NCBI GenBank assembly: GCA_900772845.1
Contig: CAAGSD010000033.1
Coordinates: 1-25,186, forward strand
Direction of reading: 5' to 3'
From: Lachnospiraceae bacterium
GTDB lineage: Bacteria; Bacillota; Clostridia; Lachnospirales; Lachnospiraceae
Length of the DNA stretch: 25,186 nucleotides
The notes beneath the pieces are model-generated. The model did no database searches, had not been told where the DNA came from, and worked only from the letters and a program-made list of their open reading frames with translations. Of this stretch, positions 15,164 through 23,521 are shown piece by piece; positions within the stretch are counted from its first letter, which is position 1, and the number at the start of each line of letters is the position of its first letter. Position numbers and translations under genes: made by a program.

Positions 15164-15274
15164 TTTTCTTTTAATCCTTTTGCATTATAGTGTATTTAAA
15201 CATCTCTAGTTAGACAGTTTAGTAGAAAACGGCCTCATTGTAAAGGAAAAATGACGATATTTTACGAAAAGCAG

Positions 15275-15303
15275 TTGAGGGAATGTATAAAATTTGCTAA
15301 AAT
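15275..15303 (+). promoter_or_regulatory. sigma-A promoter of the SPFH gene
   Basis: TTGAGG (15275-15280), exactly 17 nt, TAAAAT (15298-15303). A leader of about 45 nt ends in GGAGGTG, 6 nt before the start codon. Confidence 0.6.
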
Positions 15304-15356
15304 ATAAGAGATGTGAAAAAGAACAGATTTTTCATATATAAAACGGAGGTGCGGTA

Positions 15357-16718
15357 ATGGGTTTGATCAGAGCAGCAAAAGATGCGGTCAGCAGCATGAT
15401 GGCTGACCAGTGGAGAGAGTATTTCTATTGTGATTCCCTTTCCAATGATGTGCTGGTGGTAAAAGGACAACAGCGTGTAACCAATGGACGTAACAGCAAT
15501 ACCAAGGGTGTGGAGAACATTATCTCCAACGGCTCCATCGTGGCAGTCAACGAAGGACAGTGTATGATCATCGTGGATCAGGGCGGAATCGTAGAGTTCT
15601 GTGCCGATGCGGGTGAATTCGTATATGATTCTTCCACCGAGCCCAGCCTGTTCTACGGAAATCTTGGTGAAAGCGTTAAGAATACATTTTCCAATATCGG
15701 AAAGCGTTTTACTTTTGGCGGTAATGCGGCAAAGGACCAGAGAATTTACTTCTTTAATATTAAGGAGATCATGAATAATCTCTTTGGTACTGCCAGCCCC
15801 ATTCCTTTTCGTGTGATCGATCAGAATATCGGACTTGATCTGGATACTTCCTTACGTTGTAACGGTGAGTATTCCTTCCATCTGGTAGATCCTCTGTTAT
15901 TCTATAAGAATGTATGCGGTAATGTAACAGAGTCCTACACCAGAAGTGAACTGGTAGCAAAGATGAAGGCAGAACTGTTGACTGCATTGCAGCCCGCACT
16001 GGCCAAGATCTCCGCAAAAGGCGTCCGCCCCAGTGAGATTCCCGCACATACTGAGGAACTGACGGAGGCTTTGAAGGATGAACTTTCCGATCTGTGGACC
16101 AAACTTCGCGGTATCGAGATCGTTACGATCAATATCAACTCTGCAAAGATTCCCGATGAGGATGCGAAGACCATCGCTGATCTGCAGAGAACCGCAGTAC
16201 TGCGCAATACCGGTATGGCAGCAGCTACCATGACTGCTGCACAGGCGGAGGCTATGAAGATGGCAGCATCCAATACTTCCACCGGACCGATGATGGCATT
16301 TGCCGGTATGAACATGGCAAATATGGTAGGCGGTATCAATGCCGGACAGCTGTATCAGATGGATGCACAGCAGAATGGTATGGGTATGCAGCAGGCACAG
16401 GCAGCAGCCTCCGTACAGTCCCAGAGCCCTAAGATGCAGGCACCGGTACTTGGCTGGACATGTAGCTGTGGCGCTGCGGATAACCGTGGCAAATTCTGTT
16501 CCGAGTGTGGCGCACCCAAGCCCTCCGATGCAGGCTGGACCTGCAGCTGTGGCGCAGTAAACCAGGGCAAGTTCTGTTCCGAATGCGGAGCAAAGAAGCC
16601 GGACGGTGCACCGATCTATAAATGTGACAAGTGTGGCTGGGAGCCGGAAGATCCTGCACATCCTCCTAAGTTCTGCCCGGAGTGCGGTGATCCTTTTGAC
16701 GAGAACGACAGAGTATAA
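15357..16718 (+). CDS. SPFH-domain protein with C-terminal zinc ribbons (YdjI-like)
   Basis: A 453-residue protein of the family often labelled virion core protein-like, related to Bacillus YdjI. Residues about 1-290 form the SPFH (stomatin/flotillin) part, with SLFYGNLGESVKNTFSNIGK and a coiled helical region at about 200-290. It has no transmembrane segment. A Met/Ala/Gln-rich linker (about 290-360) follows. The C-terminus has two tandem zinc ribbons, WTCSCGA...KFCSECGA, starting at residues 367 and about 397, and a third CDKCGW...KFCPECGD. The first two are near duplicates. SPFH proteins organise membrane microdomains, and YdjI works with PspA in membrane-stress responses. No pspA is seen here. 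Confidence 0.85.
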   Translation: MGLIRAAKDAVSSMMADQWREYFYCDSLSNDVLVVKGQQRVTNGRNSNTKGVENIISNGSIVAVNEGQCMIIVDQGGIVEFCADAGEFVYDSSTEPSLFYGNLGESVKNTFSNIGKRFTFGGNAAKDQRIYFFNIKEIMNNLFGTASPIPFRVIDQNIGLDLDTSLRCNGEYSFHLVDPLLFYKNVCGNVTESYTRSELVAKMKAELLTALQPALAKISAKGVRPSEIPAHTEELTEALKDELSDLWTKLRGIEIVTININSAKIPDEDAKTIADLQRTAVLRNTGMAAATMTAAQAEAMKMAASNTSTGPMMAFAGMNMANMVGGINAGQLYQMDAQQNGMGMQQAQAAASVQSQSPKMQAPVLGWTCSCGAADNRGKFCSECGAPKPSDAGWTCSCGAVNQGKFCSECGAKKPDGAPIYKCDKCGWEPEDPAHPPKFCPECGDPFDENDRV

Positions 16719-16751
16719 TACATACCCAGCAGAATAATTTTTACAAAAAGC

Positions 16752-16788
16752 AGTACAGCGGATGTCTTTTGGCGTCTGCTGTACTTTG
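16752..16788 (+). terminator. probable terminator after the SPFH gene
   Basis: A stem of about 12 bp (16752-16763 with 16774-16785, including G-T pairs), 33 nt after the stop codon. Only TTT follows, so termination may be weak. The right arm overlaps the first direct repeat of element C. Confidence 0.5.
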
Positions 16789-17001
16789 CTGTAACAGTTC
16801 AGCCAGGAACATATCGAGAGCAGAAATCATGCTTGCATGATTTTGCGAACGAATATGTTCCTGGGCCGAGCGCCATTTCATGAGCAAAGAGAGTCACGAA
16901 GTGACGGAAGAGCACGGTAGTGCGACTTTGCGAATGGCGCTCTGAACTGTTAACAGTTCAGCTTTGTGAATGGCGAACTGAACTTGTACGTTGCTGTAAC
17001 A
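16781..17001. repeat. nested palindromic element C with flanking direct repeats
   Basis: The block is bounded by a 16-bp direct repeat with one mismatch (16781-16796 and 16986-17001). Inside, TAACAGTTCAG (16792-16802) pairs perfectly with 16942-16952. This encloses a 12-bp perfect hairpin (16803-16814 with 16853-16864, apex AAATCATGC-TT-GCATGATTT) and a three-way unit, GAGCGCCATT (16868-16877) with AATGGCGCTC (16933-16942). That unit carries GTCAC-GAA-GTGAC (16893-16905) and GCAC-GGTA-GTGC (16912-16923). The 3' half recurs degenerately: 16926-16939 and 16962-16975 differ at one of 14 bases. There is no gene in this 316-nt gap (16719-17034). Confidence 0.7.
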
Positions 17002-17034
17002 TTACAACAGAATGAAAAACAGAGAGAAACATAA

Positions 17035-17796
17035 ATGAGCGGAAATCTGATCGCAATAATCGTCATATTGGTATTACTTCTGGTGCTGACAGGGATCATT
17101 TATTATGCCTATTGCAATATTAAGAAAAAACTGCGGGATACCTCCCGGATGTTATTTGGGACGGATTCTATGATCGAGGGAATGAAGCAGAGAGAAAAGG
17201 AAGTGGAGATGACACCGAAATCAGTTTCTTCCGCTACGAATCTGTATATGCCATCCATCATGCGGGATTTTCCTGAATTTCATTATGATGAAATGAAGAG
17301 CAGAGCGGAGAATGTACTGACTTCCTATCTGCAGAGCATTACCAGACAGAATCCGGCTCTGTTGTCGGAGGGAACCAGAGAATTGAAAGAACAGCTCAGA
17401 CTGCGGCTGGAAATGCTACAGAACCAGTCTCAGAAGGAGAGCTTTGAAAATATTCATATTCACAGAACGGAGATCCACCAGTACCGGAAGCAGAAAGGAA
17501 GACAGAGTATCGTCCTGCAATCGGCGGTGGAATATATGCATGCATTAAAAGAGAACGGCAAACTCATAAGCGGCAGTGAAGACCACAAAGAACAGGCAAA
17601 ATACAACGTGGAGCTGGTCTATATCCAGGATCAGGATATGATCGAGAACCAGACGGATGCAGGTCTTGGACTGAACTGCCCGAACTGTGGTGCACCGCTT
17701 CCCGGGCTTGGGGCAAAGAAGTGTATTTACTGTGACACGCCGATCGTGGAATACAACCTGCGCATCTGGAATTTCAGCCGGGTGCAAGAGGTATAG
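17035..17796 (+). CDS. membrane-anchored zinc-ribbon protein
   Basis: A 253-residue protein with one N-terminal transmembrane helix (about 4-27, AIIVILVLLLVLTGIIYYA), then a cytoplasmic part. Residues about 75-195 (LYMPSIMRDFPEFHYDEMK onward, with RAENVLTSYLQSI) look like a Tim44-like fold, which I hold only loosely. A C-terminal zinc ribbon has CPNC (215-218) and CIYC (230-233). Its position after the SPFH zinc-ribbon gene suggests partners at the membrane, as the YdjG/YdjH/YdjI proteins are in Bacillus. AGAGAGAAAC precedes the start. The next gene starts 21 nt downstream. Confidence 0.7.
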   Translation: MSGNLIAIIVILVLLLVLTGIIYYAYCNIKKKLRDTSRMLFGTDSMIEGMKQREKEVEMTPKSVSSATNLYMPSIMRDFPEFHYDEMKSRAENVLTSYLQSITRQNPALLSEGTRELKEQLRLRLEMLQNQSQKESFENIHIHRTEIHQYRKQKGRQSIVLQSAVEYMHALKENGKLISGSEDHKEQAKYNVELVYIQDQDMIENQTDAGLGLNCPNCGAPLPGLGAKKCIYCDTPIVEYNLRIWNFSRVQEV

Positions 17797-17817
17797 AGAA
17801 AGCAAAAGAGGGTCTGC

Positions 17818-20679
17818 ATGGAAGAAAAATGTATGGGATTGAAAAAAGGGGTTACATTGCAGGAAAAACAGACAAGGGATGTTGACAGACAGCTGGATGA
17901 GACCACCAGAGAACTGCACCGGGAGCGGGAAAAGCTGATGGCTGTGATCCGGATGTCCGGAGATCTGATCTTCGAATACGATATTGTAAATGATAAGATG
18001 TACTACGCCGGTCCGGGAGAAGGAATTCTGTATTCCAGACAGATCACGGAAGGGTATACAGATCATCTGCTCAGAGAAGCAGGGAACCGGACGGAAACGG
18101 TGGAACAGCAGCTGGCGGAAGCATTGCGCAGCGGGAAACCGGATATCTATATCGAGCTCTGCAAGACAGATGCAGAAGGAATCCCACGGTGGGTGAAAGT
18201 CATCGGACAGACCTTTTACGATGAAAAAGGAGTGCCGGAGCGGGTTCTGGGCAAGGTCTGTGACATTGATGCCCAGAAGAAAAAAGAGTGGGAACTACGG
18301 GAAAAGTCTCAGAAGGATTCCCTGACCGGATTGCTGAACAATTCTACCATCAAACAACAGATCGGTGCCAGACTGCAGAAACTGAAATGCGGGCAGACAG
18401 GATATCTGGTCGTACAGGATGTGGACAGCTTTAAGAAGATCAACGATACCAACGGCCATCTGTTTGGGGATGCGGTATTGTGTTCTTTTGCAGATGAACT
18501 CAGTAATATTTTCCCCGAGGCAATAAAAGGCCGGATCGGTGGGGATGAATTTGTCTTCTATGTGGAGGATATGGACAGAGAACAGCTGGAGGAGAAATTA
18601 AAACAGCTGAACCGCTGTATGTCCGACCGTTATGACGATGACAAGACAGGGATGCACATTTCCTGTAGTCTGGGTGTGGCGGTGACAGACGGCACAGTGA
18701 CGGATTACAATCTGTTGTTCCAATGGGCAGATGCAGCCCTGTATCAGGTAAAGAGCAAGGGAAAGGGTGCTTATTACCTACTGGATGTCAAAGAAGGTGT
18801 GGCATTGCCCGGCAAGAGTTATCTGGACAGTGAAGAGAACAAGGAGGACGAGATTGCCCATAAAGAGGCACAGTTTGAGAGTGCAGAAGATCTGGTATTA
18901 TTTTGCGTGGATCTGTTGGAAAATGTGCCGAATCTGACCAGTGCACTAAAGGTGATCTGTGAGCGGACCTGCAGCTTTTTTGGAATTGATGACATGATCT
19001 GTATGGAAGTCAACGAGTCCGGACCAATGATCCGTTATCAATGGAATCGTGAAGAGAAGAAAGATTTTGCCAGAAGAATCCTGAATCCCGGCGTGTTCGA
19101 ATGGGACAGGATACGGAAAAAGACCGATGAATCCGGTGCTGTGATTTATCGGCAGTCAGAGACTCCGGATGTCTACAAGGAAGAGGCGGAGTCTGTGATG
19201 ATTGTAATGTCCACGGCCGCTAAAGGATTAAAGGCCAGCGTTATTTTCTCAAACCGCCACACAGACAGAAGCTGGCAGGAGGAGAAAAATGCACTGTGCA
19301 GAATTTCTCACCAGATTTTTAACCGACTGCGCACACTGAAGAATGCGGAGAAGGATCAGCGTGAGCTGAACCGGAAACTGAATTATGATGCCCTGACCGG
19401 ACTGCCGATATATAACAAGTTTGTGGATAAGCTGGAAACCTATATGGCTGCCCACGGGAAAGCAGGATTGTTCTTTGTGTCCTCCGATTTTTCCAATTTC
19501 CAGTATGTGAACGAAATGTACGGTTATGAAGTGGGAGACCGGATCTTACATGATTTTGCCATAGCATTACAGGAAAAGTGCCAGAACGGCGTGCTGTTCT
19601 GCCGTGTGACTTCGGATCATTTTGTGGGGGTATTGAAGGAAAAAACAGTGGAAGATGCCCGGGATGAATATCTGGAATTCACCAATGCTTTTGTACAAAA
19701 GACCAACAGCCGTTACGACCAGTGCAATCTGGTCATTGCCACGGGAATGTATGAGATTCTGGAGAATGACTGGTCTGTGTCCTCCATGATGGATAATGCC
19801 AATGAGGCCAGAAAACAGTGCAAGACCCAGAAAGTAGACAGCGCAGTGGAAATCTATACGGAGAAAATCCGTAAGAACCTGGAGAATACCAGAGAAATCG
19901 TATCCGGTATGGTCACTGCATATAATAACAAGGAATTTCGGGCGTATCTGCAGCCGAAAGTTTCTCTGCACACCGGAAAAGTAGTGGGTGCCGAAGCACT
20001 GGTCAGATGGATCCGGGCTGACGGTTCTATGGTAATGCCGGGGAGATTTATCGATGTCTTTGAGAGAAACGGATTTGTGACCAAGGTGGATTTTGCCATT
20101 CTGGATCAGGTACTGGAATATTTGCAGGATGCTTTGGCACAGGGAGAAGAAGTGGTGCCGATCTCGGTGAACTTCTCCAGAAGGCATAATGAATACACAG
20201 ACTTCGTACCGAATATTTTAAAACGACTGAAAGACTACAAAGTACCCAGTGAACTTTTGGAAGTGGAAGTGACGGAATCTGTTTTCATGTCGGATCTGAA
20301 TAAGCTGACCAACAATCTGGAGACTCTCCGGGATAAAGGAGTAGAAATCTCAGTAGATGATTTCGGCAGCGGTTATTCATCCTTAAATCTGTTGTCCAAG
20401 GTAGCGGTGGACACGGTAAAGCTGGACAAACAGTTTCTGGATGATACCATGAACAGCGAACGGGAAGAAACGGCATTGACAATTATCAAATATCTGACTA
20501 AAATGTTGAAGCATCTCGGTTTCAGGGTATTGGCAGAGGGCGTGGAGACGAAGGAGCAGTTGGATATGCTGCGACTGGCAGACTGCGATATTGTACAGGG
20601 ATATTTCTATGCAAAGCCTATGCCAATCGAAGATTTCCGAAAGTTTTTGCAGGAATTTAATGAAAGGGATAATGCGTAA
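17818..20679 (+). CDS. cyclic-di-GMP protein: PAS-GGDEF-GAF-like-GGDEF-EAL
   Basis: A soluble 953-residue cyclic-di-GMP enzyme. Domains: a PAS-like sensor at about 35-155; GGDEF 1 at about 165-325 with intact GGDEF (241-245) and no RxxD inhibitory site at the usual spot; a GAF-like region at about 350-505; GGDEF 2 at about 523-680, whose active-site motif has become TSDHF (598-602), hence likely inactive; and EAL at about 705-945. The EAL domain has the catalytic set: EAL (726-728), NFSRR, EVTES, DDFGSGYSSL, KLDK, AEGVE and VQGYFYAKP. It could both make and degrade cyclic-di-GMP, with the balance set by the sensors. There are no membrane segments. It is 21 nt after the zinc-ribbon gene and 3 nt before pcrA. 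Confidence 0.92.
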   Translation: MEEKCMGLKKGVTLQEKQTRDVDRQLDETTRELHREREKLMAVIRMSGDLIFEYDIVNDKMYYAGPGEGILYSRQITEGYTDHLLREAGNRTETVEQQLAEALRSGKPDIYIELCKTDAEGIPRWVKVIGQTFYDEKGVPERVLGKVCDIDAQKKKEWELREKSQKDSLTGLLNNSTIKQQIGARLQKLKCGQTGYLVVQDVDSFKKINDTNGHLFGDAVLCSFADELSNIFPEAIKGRIGGDEFVFYVEDMDREQLEEKLKQLNRCMSDRYDDDKTGMHISCSLGVAVTDGTVTDYNLLFQWADAALYQVKSKGKGAYYLLDVKEGVALPGKSYLDSEENKEDEIAHKEAQFESAEDLVLFCVDLLENVPNLTSALKVICERTCSFFGIDDMICMEVNESGPMIRYQWNREEKKDFARRILNPGVFEWDRIRKKTDESGAVIYRQSETPDVYKEEAESVMIVMSTAAKGLKASVIFSNRHTDRSWQEEKNALCRISHQIFNRLRTLKNAEKDQRELNRKLNYDALTGLPIYNKFVDKLETYMAAHGKAGLFFVSSDFSNFQYVNEMYGYEVGDRILHDFAIALQEKCQNGVLFCRVTSDHFVGVLKEKTVEDARDEYLEFTNAFVQKTNSRYDQCNLVIATGMYEILENDWSVSSMMDNANEARKQCKTQKVDSAVEIYTEKIRKNLENTREIVSGMVTAYNNKEFRAYLQPKVSLHTGKVVGAEALVRWIRADGSMVMPGRFIDVFERNGFVTKVDFAILDQVLEYLQDALAQGEEVVPISVNFSRRHNEYTDFVPNILKRLKDYKVPSELLEVEVTESVFMSDLNKLTNNLETLRDKGVEISVDDFGSGYSSLNLLSKVAVDTVKLDKQFLDDTMNSEREETALTIIKYLTKMLKHLGFRVLAEGVETKEQLDMLRLADCDIVQGYFYAKPMPIEDFRKFLQEFNERDNA

Positions 20680-20682
20680 TTC

Positions 20683-23061
20683 ATGAGTATTTATGATACC
20701 TTAAATAAAGAGCAAAAAGAGGCGGTGCTTCATACGGAGGGACCGCTCCTTCTGTTGGCGGGGGCAGGAAGCGGCAAGACCCGTGTACTGACCCACAGAG
20801 TGGCTTATCTGATCGATGAGATGGGAGTGAATCCCTGGAACATTCTGGCCATCACTTTTACGAATAAGGCTGCACAGGAGATGCGGGAACGTGTGGACAA
20901 AATCGCAGGCTTTGGCGCAGATCAAGTATGGGTGGCCACATTCCATGCCACCTGTATGCGGATCTTAAGGAGACATATTGACCGGCTGGGGTACGACACG
21001 AATTTTACCATCTATGATACGGATGACCAGAAATCGGTGATCAAGCAGGTATGCAAGAGATTGAATATCGATACCAAGATGTACAAGGAACGCACCCTGC
21101 TTTCAGAGATTTCATCGGCAAAGGATGAACTGGTGGATGTGCGTGAATTCGAAGTGAAATCGGCAGGTGATTATAGAAAGGGTGTGACAGCCAAAGTCTA
21201 CCGGGAGTATCAGGAGACACTGAAGAAGAGCAATGCACTGGATTTTGACGATATTATTGTGAAGACGGTGGAATTGTTCAGGAGTTGTCCGGAAGTGCTG
21301 CATAACTATCAGGAACGCTTCAGATATATCATGGTGGACGAGTATCAGGACACGAATACTGCACAGTTCGAACTGATCCGTCTTTTGGCGGACGGTTACC
21401 GCAATCTGTGTGTGGTTGGCGATGATGACCAGTCCATCTATAAATTTCGCGGAGCCAATATCCGCAACATTCTGGATTATGAAAAAGTATACCCGGATGC
21501 AAAAGTGATCAAACTGGAGCAGAATTATCGTTCTACCCAGAATATTCTGGATGCGGCAAACACAGTGATCCGCAACAACAGGGGGCGTAAGGAAAAGGCT
21601 CTGTGGACCGAAAAGGGTGCTGGCAGCAGAATTCATTTCAGACAATTTGACAACGCCTACGAAGAGGCGGAATACATTGCGGATGACATCGAGGATAAGG
21701 TAAAAAAAGACGGGATTGCCTATGCGGACTGTGCAGTTCTGTACCGGACAAATGCCCAGTCAAGACTTTTAGAGGAACGCATGGTGGTGGAGGGAATTCC
21801 CTATCATGTGGTAGGTGGGGTAAACTTCTACGCCAGACAGGAGATCCGTGATATTCTGGCATATTTAAAGACGATTGACAATGGAAGGGATGAAGTGGCA
21901 CTGCGCAGAATCATCAATGTGCCGAAACGGAGCATCGGTGCGGCTTCCCTGGAAAAAGTGGCAGATTACGCACAGATGAAGGAAATCACTCTGTTTGATG
22001 CGCTGTGTGAAGCGGACCAGATCAAGGGACTGGGAAGAGCGGAGAACAAGATCAAAGGGTTTGTGAATCTGATCCGGGTTCTGCGGAGCGGTCTGTCTTC
22101 CTATACGCTGCCGGATCTGATCAAGGCACTGTTGGAGAATATCGAGTATGCAGAGTATCTGAGAGATCAGGATGAGGAATCTGCAGAGGATCGTCTCGGA
22201 AACGTGGATGAATTGATCACCAAGGCGGCAGTTTATGAAGAGACCCATGATGAACCGAATCTTTCAGAGTTCCTGGAAGAAATCATGCTGGTGGCAGATA
22301 TCGATAATGTGGAGGATGGAGACAACAGAGTGCTGTTAATGACTTTGCACAGCGCTAAGGGACTGGAGTTCCCAGTGGTCTATCTGGCGGGCATGGAGGA
22401 CGGATTATTCCCCGGTTTCATGACCATTGCCTCTGACGATCCTATGGAAATAGAAGAAGAGAGAAGACTGGCCTATGTGGGAATTACCAGAGCCAAGGAA
22501 GACCTGACATTGACCTGTGCCAAGAGCCGGATGCTCCGGGGAGAGACACAGTACAATCCGGTGAGCCGGTTTGTCAGAGAGATTCCGAAAGAACTGATGG
22601 ATAACACGTTGCCGCCCAGCAGAAGATATCATGATGATGACCTGGATGATTTTCAGGCAAGGAGAGCCAATGAGGCAGCACTTCGTGCCATGGGGTTAGA
22701 GGCAATAGCTTCGCCCAGATCCGGTTCCGGCAGTGGTTTCGGAGGCTTAGGCAATACCGGATTTGATCCCAGACCAAAGGCAACCTTGAAGCCCAGGGTT
22801 ACGGCAAAGGCGGACAAACCCTATATTTCCAAGGGGATCAGTGGGTTGAACCAGCTGGCAGGATTGCAGAAGGGAACGGAGTTCAAGGCACCGGATGCAC
22901 TGGACTATGCGGTGGGTGACAGGGTGCGTCATATTAAATATGGGGAAGGTACGGTATTAAATATTGTGAGAGAACCCAGAGACTATAAAGTCACCGTGGA
23001 GTTTGACCAGGCAGGACAGAAGATTATGTATGCCTCTTTTGCAAAACTAAAGTCGTTGTAA
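20683..23061 (+). CDS. pcrA: ATP-dependent DNA helicase PcrA/UvrD
   Basis: A 3'-5' superfamily 1A helicase for repair, plasmid replication and clearing of RNA polymerase and RecA from DNA. The 792 residues are slightly longer than typical PcrA. Motifs: Q-motif LNKEQKEAV, Walker A AGAGSGKT (26-33), DEYQDTN (219-225), GDDDQSIYKFRGA, LEQNYRST, TLHSAKGLEFPVVYLAG and YVGITRAKEDL. A flexible Gly/Ser-rich stretch leads to the C-terminal Tudor-like tail VGDRVRHIKYGEGTVLNIV, which in PcrA contacts RNA polymerase. It starts 3 nt after the GGDEF/EAL stop, with GAAAGGG inside the upstream gene, so translation may be coupled. Confidence 0.97.
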   Translation: MSIYDTLNKEQKEAVLHTEGPLLLLAGAGSGKTRVLTHRVAYLIDEMGVNPWNILAITFTNKAAQEMRERVDKIAGFGADQVWVATFHATCMRILRRHIDRLGYDTNFTIYDTDDQKSVIKQVCKRLNIDTKMYKERTLLSEISSAKDELVDVREFEVKSAGDYRKGVTAKVYREYQETLKKSNALDFDDIIVKTVELFRSCPEVLHNYQERFRYIMVDEYQDTNTAQFELIRLLADGYRNLCVVGDDDQSIYKFRGANIRNILDYEKVYPDAKVIKLEQNYRSTQNILDAANTVIRNNRGRKEKALWTEKGAGSRIHFRQFDNAYEEAEYIADDIEDKVKKDGIAYADCAVLYRTNAQSRLLEERMVVEGIPYHVVGGVNFYARQEIRDILAYLKTIDNGRDEVALRRIINVPKRSIGAASLEKVADYAQMKEITLFDALCEADQIKGLGRAENKIKGFVNLIRVLRSGLSSYTLPDLIKALLENIEYAEYLRDQDEESAEDRLGNVDELITKAAVYEETHDEPNLSEFLEEIMLVADIDNVEDGDNRVLLMTLHSAKGLEFPVVYLAGMEDGLFPGFMTIASDDPMEIEEERRLAYVGITRAKEDLTLTCAKSRMLRGETQYNPVSRFVREIPKELMDNTLPPSRRYHDDDLDDFQARRANEAALRAMGLEAIASPRSGSGSGFGGLGNTGFDPRPKATLKPRVTAKADKPYISKGISGLNQLAGLQKGTEFKAPDALDYAVGDRVRHIKYGEGTVLNIVREPRDYKVTVEFDQAGQKIMYASFAKLKSL

Positions 23062-23215
23062 GAATTGTAAGAAATCATAAGAATAAGAAACGTATTTCCT
23101 CAAATATGGTTTTTCTATAGTATTTTTGATGAAAATATGGTATCATATAAAGGAATGAAAACAATTGCTTTGCATCCATAAAGAGAAAAGGATGCTGGAA
23201 AGGCAGGTAAATGAT

Positions 23216-23518
23216 ATGAACAAATTAGAAAATCTGGTAGATCTTGACAAGTTGAATGAGTTGAAGGTCAGCGAACTGAAAAAATTGAATAAGCTTCTGG
23301 GCAAGGAAGTGGAAGAGAAGAAGGAGCGCAATGTCCTGATATGGGTATTGGCCATTATCGGTGCAGTAGCTGCCGTGGCAGCAGTGGCTTATGCGGTATA
23401 CCGTTTCTTCTTTGCACAGGATTATCTGGACGATTTTGAAGATGACTTCGAAGACGAAGAGGACACTGCAGAAGAAGATGACGACGATGACTTCTTCGAG
23501 GATGAAGGAGAGAACTAA
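23216..23518 (+). CDS. small membrane protein with acidic tail
   Basis: A 100-residue protein of no family I can name. It has a Leu/Lys-rich helical N-terminus with heptad-like leucines (LDKLNELKVSELKKLNKLLG), one transmembrane helix at about 40-62 (VLIWVLAIIGAVAAVAAVAY), and a strongly acidic C-terminus (about 69-100) of Asp, Glu and Phe. The start at 23216 has AAGGCAGG about 9 nt upstream; the in-frame ATG at 23165 has no such site. It ends 3 nt before rlmD, so the two are probably co-translated. The AT-rich 150 nt after pcrA may hold its promoter, but I could not fix the boxes. Confidence 0.75.
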   Translation: MNKLENLVDLDKLNELKVSELKKLNKLLGKEVEEKKERNVLIWVLAIIGAVAAVAAVAYAVYRFFFAQDYLDDFEDDFEDEEDTAEEDDDDDFFEDEGEN

Positions 23519-23521
23519 GTA

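Noticed and set aside
16366..16440. Met/Ala/Gln-rich stretch as a possible frameshift or foreign insertion in the SPFH gene.
   Set aside because: The frame is intact and such linkers are normal between SPFH and zinc-ribbon parts in this family.
15897..16661. A 254-codon antisense frame rich in Cys and His.
   Set aside because: It is the shadow of the SPFH gene and its zinc-ribbon repeats in another frame.
23062..23215. Promoter boxes upstream of the small acidic membrane protein.
   Set aside because: Several AT-rich -10-like boxes exist, but none has a convincing -35 at 16-18 nt, so no promoter was called.
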